Source: Dichloromethanomonas sp964477085 (GTDB lineage: Bacteria > Bacillota > Desulfitobacteriia > Desulfitobacteriales > Syntrophobotulaceae). From it: a stretch of 8,397 bases of DNA. The notes under the pieces are model-generated. The model worked only from the letters and a program-made list of their open reading frames with translations, ran no database searches and had not been told where the DNA came from. This document shows, piece after piece, positions 6,300 to 8,397 of the stretch. Both the position numbers and the translations under genes were made by a program. Position 1 is the first letter of the stretch, and each line of letters begins with the position of its first letter. The stretch is from assembly GCA_964477085.1 (NCBI GenBank), contig CAYZDF010000095.1:1-8397 (forward strand), in the 5' to 3' direction.

Positions 6300-6362
6300 T
6301 CAATGGTTTAAATGAAAATTAAAAAATATTGCTTGCATTTTATTTGTTTATTTGAAAATTAA
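6293..6362. repeat. imperfect 30-bp direct repeat, 40-bp period
   Basis: Two 30-base units, 6293-6322 and 6333-6362, both run from TTGCATTT to TGAAAATTAA and agree at 25 of 30 positions. The first unit straddles the point where the Fic frame breaks off (6299/6300), so the repeat may mark the deletion or insertion junction. Confidence 0.5.
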
Positions 6363-6768
6363 TATAGTTATATAAGCAAAAGTAATAACTCTTTCACTAA
6401 TCAACTTGAAAAAAATGCATATTGATAATAATTTGACATTTTCAAATATGCCGAGCATTCTCCACCAGATTTTCTCCTGAAAAATTCTCTTTGCATATTA
6501 ACGGTTAATTAGTTTCCTAATCCCTTGAAGATTTCTAATCCTACTACCACTTATCTATTATTTGAGACTTTTAGTCCACTGCCCATTATTAATCTGCCTT
6601 ACCGGTTATCTGGAGGAGGCTTCTTTACTGCTAACTTCTAACACTGGCCCAGTGCAGAACAATAGCAGACTTATTTAGATAAATACCACCGTGAGAGTTG
6701 CTCCCTTGTTCCTGCCGGCCGCTCCTGCTCTACCCTATGTCTGATCCTCTGGCTTGTTGTCTGCCTCT
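6363..6768. other. gene-free interval
   Basis: About 400 bases separate the two Fic remnants. The left part (to about 6470) is AT-rich and featureless; the right part (about 6600-6768) is richer in GC, with stops in all frames at short intervals. A 13-bp inverted repeat CACTGGcCCAGTG lies at 6642-6654. On the minus strand a 30-codon stretch rich in Arg, Gln and Glu (about 6675-6765) could be a coding remnant, but I cannot identify it. Confidence 0.4.
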
Positions 6769-7249
6769 CTCACTGTTGGAGGTAAACCGCTCCGAGATAC
6801 TTTTGAGGCCCTTGGCCATGCACAGGCATACGACTTCATGTTTACGCTGCTGAGTAATCGCCAGATCACTGAAGCCGACGCCATGACCATGCATCGGATG
6901 TTTTACAAGGATATCGACGCTGAGGCAGCTGGGCGGTATCGTACCCGGCCTGTTATTGTAACCGGATCTAAATATGCAGTTACCAAGGTTGAGAAAATTC
7001 AAGAGGAGATGGAGAAGTTATTCCAGCGGGCGGCCAAGGAGCGGGATAAGCACCATCCGGTCAAGTTTGCAGCTCAACTTCACAAGAGGTTTGTATTTAT
7101 TCATCCCTTCATTGACGGCAATGGAAGGATATCACGGCTACTCATGAACGCTGCCCTCATTCAGGATGGATACATGATAGCTGTAATACCGCCAATCTTG
7201 CGTCAAGAATATATCAGCTTGTTGGAGATGGCCCATACGGATGAAAAAT
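6769..7249 (+). pseudogene. second Fic-family gene fragment, both ends lost
   Basis: Reading on the plus strand, the homologous part begins at TVGGKPLRD, passes EALGHAQAYDFM, a helix-rich section and the active-site loop HPFIDGNGRISRLL, and ends at about LEMAHTDEK. The catalytic His and the D-G-N-G-R residues are intact, but the N-terminal beginning is missing (an in-frame stop lies at 6742-6744, and the only start is a TTG without a binding site). The C-terminal 30 or so residues expected after AHTDEK are replaced by unrelated sequence that runs antisense over the methyltransferase fragment to 7344. It belongs to the stand-alone Fic/Doc-like type with TVGGK-LR near its start, a different subgroup from the Fic remnant at 5460-6299, and is in the opposite orientation. 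It is therefore not an inverted copy of it. Confidence 0.75.
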
Positions 7250-7303
7250 TCGGAGCCAATCGCGCCTCGTGTAGAGTATTCTTTCCACGTCAACGACCTT
7301 TGA

Positions 7304-7357
7304 CTATTTCCGTTCTATCAACACCACCGTCTCAACGTGTCTGAAGTTGATAGTGCC
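7304..7357 (-). pseudogene. 3' end fragment of an RlmD/RumA-like methyltransferase gene (copy B)
   Basis: The frame encodes GTINFRHVETVVLIERK and a stop. The last eleven residues are identical to those of copy A at 5103-5147; at DNA level the shared 33 bases differ at six positions and all six are synonymous. The gene body that should lie to the right is absent; a terminator and a toxin-antitoxin operon follow instead. The residues before HVETV may be unrelated sequence joined at a break. Confidence 0.5.
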
Positions 7358-7390
7358 AACAAAATCAAGTCGGAATAGCGCTTGCTCTCT

Positions 7391-7414
7391 AAAAAAATAA
7401 TCCCCTACGGGGAT
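7391..7414 (-). terminator. terminator of the toxin-antitoxin operon
   Basis: On the minus strand this is ATCCCC, loop GTA, GGGGAT, then TA and seven T. It lies about 40 bases after the toxin stop codon. Confidence 0.85.
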
Positions 7415-7450
7415 GGTATATAACAAACGGCCCACCCTGAGCTATATTGT

Positions 7451-7762
7451 TTATAAAAACTCAGGATAGTTTCTGCCACCATAAATTATTCTCACAATAA
7501 AAATCTTCTTTGCTTCATCGTCAATGCGGTATAGTACAAGATAATTCTTAATAACAATCTTTCGATATCCTTCTCTACTAAGTCTAGCATCCTGGCATAG
7601 GCTATACATGCGTGGGTTATTTACAACCTCAATGTAGCTTTTCTCTACATCGTCAAGAAAACTTGCTGCAGCTGTCGGATTTGCAAGTTCTATAGCAATA
7701 TAATGAACAATATCATCAATATCCTTATGAGCCTCTTTTGAAATGACAAGTTTATAAGCCAT
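7451..7762 (-). CDS. RelE/ParE-superfamily toxin
   Basis: This 103-residue basic protein has the RelE/ParE layout: N-terminal strand YKLVISKEAHKDIDDIVHYI, a two-helix section to about residue 48 (NPTAAASFLDDVEKSY), and the C-terminal strands GYRKIVIKNYLVLYRID and KKIFIVRIIYGGRNYPEFL. Members are either ribosome-dependent mRNA endonucleases (RelE) or gyrase inhibitors (ParE); the sequence does not settle which. Its ATG lies inside the antitoxin gene, overlapping by 11 bases (ATGGCTTATAA includes the antitoxin stop), typical of coupled translation. No frameshift or missing region is seen, so it looks functional. Confidence 0.9.
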   Translation of the reverse strand: MAYKLVISKEAHKDIDDIVHYIAIELANPTAAASFLDDVEKSYIEVVNNPRMYSLCQDARLSREGYRKIVIKNYLVLYRIDDEAKKIFIVRIIYGGRNYPEFL

Positions 7763-8012
7763 ATTTCTCTCTTGTTTTTCTTAAAGATTCAAATCCATCC
7801 ATTACTTCACCTTTATCAATAGACTGCTCCGCTTCATCTAACTTTTTGTATATATCATTCATTAACATAGTTTTCTCGTAGGTCTCCATGCTCATGATAA
7901 CCATATCCCCATAGCCATTTTTCGTTATAAACACAGGTTCTTTCGCTTTACGGCACAATTCCGATAGTTCGCTGGTCTTCTTTAAATCCCTAATAGGAAT
8001 AATTTGAGGCAT
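7752..8012 (-). CDS. Phd/YefM-family antitoxin
   Basis: This antitoxin has 86 residues from ATG 8012. MPQIIPIRDLKKTSELSELC and EPVFITKNGYGDMVIMSMETYEK form the Phd/YefM DNA-binding and dimer half; the C-terminal helix (about 45-86) would wrap the toxin. An in-frame ATG at 8021 touches the AAGGAG with no spacing, while 8012 is 9 bases away and begins with the family-typical MPQI, so 8012 is preferred. It is the first gene of the toxin-antitoxin operon and would neutralise the RelE/ParE product and repress the promoter at 8046-8054. Confidence 0.92.
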   Translation of the reverse strand: MPQIIPIRDLKKTSELSELCRKAKEPVFITKNGYGDMVIMSMETYEKTMLMNDIYKKLDEAEQSIDKGEVMDGFESLRKTREKYGL

Positions 8013-8045
8013 AATTTTCATCTCCTTTTTATTCTCTGTGAGTCA

Positions 8046-8054
8046 ATTATATCA
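8046..8054 (-). promoter_or_regulatory. extended -10 promoter of the toxin-antitoxin operon
   Basis: On the minus strand this is TGATATAAT, a consensus TATAAT with the TGn extension; no good -35 box lies 17 bases further up. The partly palindromic CATAACTATG just upstream could be part of an antitoxin operator. Confidence 0.55.
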
Positions 8055-8133
8055 TAGTTATGCCCTATTTTGCGAATTGTAATTAACTTTATATCCATTA
8101 AATAAAGCCAGAAAGGTTAACTTATACGTAAAG

Positions 8134-8160
8134 CAAAAAAAGCCCTTATTTCAAGGACTT
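8134..8160 (-). terminator. terminator of the gene at the right edge
   Basis: On the minus strand this is AAGTCCTT, loop GAAAT, AAGGGCTT (8 pairs with one G-U), then a run of T. It lies about 50 bases after the stop at 8210. Confidence 0.75.
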
Positions 8161-8209
8161 TTCATTGTATCAGAAAAAATCAAGACTACTGTATAACCTA
8201 TTACATATA

Positions 8210-8397
8210 TTACTGACTTTGCAATATTTTTTTTGCCTTCTCCTTAAGCTCAGCTAATAAAACTCCTACCTTTTCATCTCTAGCTCTATTATCTAAGTAA
8301 TCAAAGTCAATTTCTTCATAATGTAGTGTTAATACCTTAAATGCCTGTTCTTTATCTGAAGTCGAGCGCCAAAATACTGCTGCATTCAAACGATCAA
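8210..8397 (-). CDS. unidentified protein, C-terminal 61 residues (partial)
   Basis: This open frame enters from the right edge and ends in LLAELKEKAKKILQSQ. The visible part is acidic-basic, probably helical (HYEEIDFDYLDNRARDEKVG), and has no membrane segment or recognisable motif. An FWRSTSDKEQAF segment stands near its start. It has a proper downstream terminator, which supports a real gene. I cannot name the family. Confidence 0.65.
   Translation of the reverse strand, partial: DRLNAAVFWRSTSDKEQAFKVLTLHYEEIDFDYLDNRARDEKVGVLLAELKEKAKKILQSQ

Noticed and set aside
6433..6438. Plus-strand TTGACA as a -35 box for the second Fic fragment
   Set aside because: No -10-like hexamer lies 16-18 bases downstream and the Fic fragment is over 300 bases away.
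6730..7002. Minus-strand 90-codon frame across the second Fic fragment
   Set aside because: It is antisense to recognisable Fic sequence and carries no family motif.
8013..8021. Start of the right-hand antitoxin at ATG 8021
   Set aside because: The AAGGAG touches this ATG with no spacing; ATG 8012 has 9-base spacing and a family-typical beginning.

Overview
This is an accessory stretch of a low-to-moderate GC chromosome. It is most consistent with a Clostridia-type Firmicute: strong AGGAGG-like ribosome binding sites, TTGACA/TATTAT promoters with 17-base spacers, U-rich hairpin terminators, TTG/GTG start possibilities and AT-rich intergenic DNA. Genus cannot be fixed from the sequence. Every intact gene lies on the minus strand; the only plus-strand gene remnant is a broken Fic gene.

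Layout from left to right. (1) 1-169: the N-terminal part of a Phd/YefM-type antitoxin, cut by the window edge. (2) 212-1858: a two-gene unit of an ArsR-like winged-helix regulator followed by an alpha/beta hydrolase. It reads from a consensus promoter whose -10 box sits inside a perfect 34-bp palindrome. (3) 1933-4930: a second self-contained unit. It starts at a consensus promoter overlapped by a perfect 32-bp double palindrome, then runs TetR regulator, multi-pass membrane protein, 371-aa soluble beta-rich protein of unknown function and a possible 26-aa hydrophobic peptide, ending at a hairpin terminator. This is the most system-like block here, but none of its effector proteins belongs to a family I can name with certainty. 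(4) 5030-7357: a decay zone. It holds a possible IS21-type terminal sequence, a second copy of the same terminator, two separate 3' ends of what look like RlmD/RumA-family rRNA methyltransferase genes, a small zinc-ribbon gene, and two unrelated Fic genes in opposite orientation that have both lost their N-termini. (5) 7391-8054: a complete Phd-type antitoxin and RelE/ParE toxin operon with overlapping genes, its own extended -10 promoter and terminator. (6) 8134-8397: the 3' end of an unidentified gene and its terminator.

Both regulated units follow the same logic: a repressor gene comes first, its promoter core is embedded in a long perfect palindrome, and the effector genes follow on the same transcript. 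This points to autorepression relieved by an unknown ligand. The flanking toxin-antitoxin genes and broken Fic and methyltransferase pieces suggest that the right half is a site of repeated insertion and deletion. I do not see CRISPR arrays, rRNA or tRNA genes, or an intact transposase. I do not find convincing proof of a new defence or signalling system.
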